Source: Allobranchiibius sp038199265
GTDB taxonomy: Bacteria > Actinomycetota > Actinomycetes > Actinomycetales > Dermatophilaceae
Direction: 5' to 3'
DNA length: 5,656 bases
NCBI GenBank assembly: GCA_038199265.1
Contig: JBBPZD010000067.1
Location: forward strand, 1-5,656
The translations under genes and the position numbers were made by a program. Under the pieces are notes generated by a model. That model saw only the letters and a program-made list of their open reading frames with translations. It was not told the origin of the DNA and searched no databases. The first letter of the stretch is position 1, and each line of letters opens with the position of its first letter. Positions 5,024 through 5,656 of the stretch are shown piece after piece.

Positions 5024-5656
5024 AGATTTAGGGAGTCAACGCAACGGGGCTGGCGAAAGTAGGAGTGATGGGTCGGATCGGTCGTCCTGGAATGTCGGAT
5101 GAAGACAAAACGCAGGTTTGGCAGCTATGGAGGGCCGGTGAATCCATCAGCAGCATTGCCCGAGCGCGGTCGAAGCCGCCTGGTTCGATATACACGGTCT
5201 TGAAACATCACGGTGGGATTGCTCCGGCGCTTCGTCGTCCTCGGCTTAATCATCTGAGTGTGATCGAGCGGGAGCTGATCTCGCGTGGTTTGTCCGCCGG
5301 CGATTCGCTGAGGGCCATCGCGCGCAGGGTCGGACGGCCAGTGTCCACCGTGAGCCGGGAGGTCAACCGCAACGGCGGCTGCGAGTCGTATCGAGCTGTA
5401 GCCGCACAGCAACGAGCACTGGAGCAATCGAGGCGACCGAAGCTCTCAGCGTTGCAGGCCGACCCGGTTCTTTGTGCGCTGGTGATCGACCTGCTAGGCC
5501 AGGAGTGGTCACCTGAACAGATCGTGGGCCGGCTGCGTCTGATGCATCCCCAAGACCCATCGATGAGGATCAGCCACGAGAGCATCTACCGAGCGATCTA
5601 CACCACGAGGTGGAACGCAATACCGAAGCACATGTGCCACAAGTTGCGCACGAGAC
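5024..5656 (+). mobile_element. IS30-family insertion sequence, left part, running off the window
   Basis: The left boundary is inferred from the loss of IS3 OrfA homology at about 5021-5024. The bases 5024-5048 (GATTTAGGGAGTCAACGCAA core) are the probable left terminal repeat, followed after about 20 bases by the transposase gene reading inwards. The right end, partner repeat and target duplication lie beyond the edge. Confidence 0.65.
5068..5656 (+). CDS. IS30-family transposase, N-terminal part, cut by the window edge
   Basis: The 196 residues seen hold the DNA-binding half of an IS30-family transposase. A first helix-turn-helix lies at about 10-47 (DEDKTQVWQLWRAGESISS). The family-typical second one (HTH_38) is at about 63-101: LSVIERELISRGLSAGDS, then LRAIARRVGRPVSTVSREV. 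After it come YRAVAAQQRA (108-117), RRPKLSALQADP (122-133), WSPEQIVGRLR (147-157) and SMRISHESIYRAIY (165-178), the conserved stretch before the DDE domain. The catalytic GHWEGD-type block and the rest would be outside the window. The frame is open and undamaged. The start is uncertain: AGGAG at 5061-5065 is only 2 bases from ATG 5068, and ATG 5092 is in frame but has no clear site. The gene reads opposite to the IS3 transposase that it interrupts. Confidence 0.88.
   Translation, partial: MGRIGRPGMSDEDKTQVWQLWRAGESISSIARARSKPPGSIYTVLKHHGGIAPALRRPRLNHLSVIERELISRGLSAGDSLRAIARRVGRPVSTVSREVNRNGGCESYRAVAAQQRALEQSRRPKLSALQADPVLCALVIDLLGQEWSPEQIVGRLRLMHPQDPSMRISHESIYRAIYTTRWNAIPKHMCHKLRTR

Noticed and set aside
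5125..5585. Minus-strand open frames of 65-111 codons at the right end.
   Set aside because: They are antisense to the IS30 transposase, which has two recognisable HTH motifs.
1..5656. tRNA, rRNA, CRISPR array, riboswitch or intrinsic terminator.
   Set aside because: No regular spaced repeats, cloverleaf, conserved rRNA stretches or hairpin with a T-run were seen on either strand by eye.

Overview
The window looks like a high-GC actinobacterial chromosome, most likely Mycobacteriales (Rhodococcus, Gordonia or Nocardia type). Three things suggest this: strong G/C preference at third codon positions, a DUF222/13E12-type HNH gene family member, and actinobacterial-looking IS3 and IS30 transposases. 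The genus is an inference; there is no rRNA or other marker gene here.

Left part (1-2102, minus strand): a two-gene catabolic operon. A TTGACG-17-TACCTT promoter candidate and a cluster of GTTGC/GCAAC half-sites (about 2044-2069) precede a metabolite:H+ symporter (MHS family, 580-2025). Twelve bases after its stop comes creatinase (creatine amidinohydrolase), whose first 189 residues are present before the left edge cuts it (1-567). The creatinase Shine-Dalgarno abuts and shares a base with the transporter stop codon. The obvious reading is uptake of creatine, or a related small zwitterion, followed by hydrolysis to sarcosine and urea. Sarcosine-degrading genes would be expected beyond the left edge.

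Middle (2139-2522, minus strand): a small, unrecognised four-helix membrane protein upstream of the operon on the same strand.

Right part (2635-5656): a decayed accessory region. It begins with a heavily mutated DUF222/13E12 HNH-endonuclease-family pseudogene (2635-3632) that has lost its HNH domain. Next is a headless ribbon-helix-helix fragment (3654-3827), then about 215 bases with a possible minus-strand C-terminal gene remnant. An IS3-family element follows (terminal repeat 4044-4062, intact OrfB with a full DDE triad, OrfA cut to its last 17 codons). It is interrupted at about 5024 by the left end of an IS30-family element, whose two-HTH transposase runs off the right edge.

No tRNA, rRNA, CRISPR array or phage structural gene was seen. 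I found no convincing new defence or biosynthetic system. The most informative points are the creatine operon with its candidate operator, and the nested insertion in a gene-decay zone beside it.
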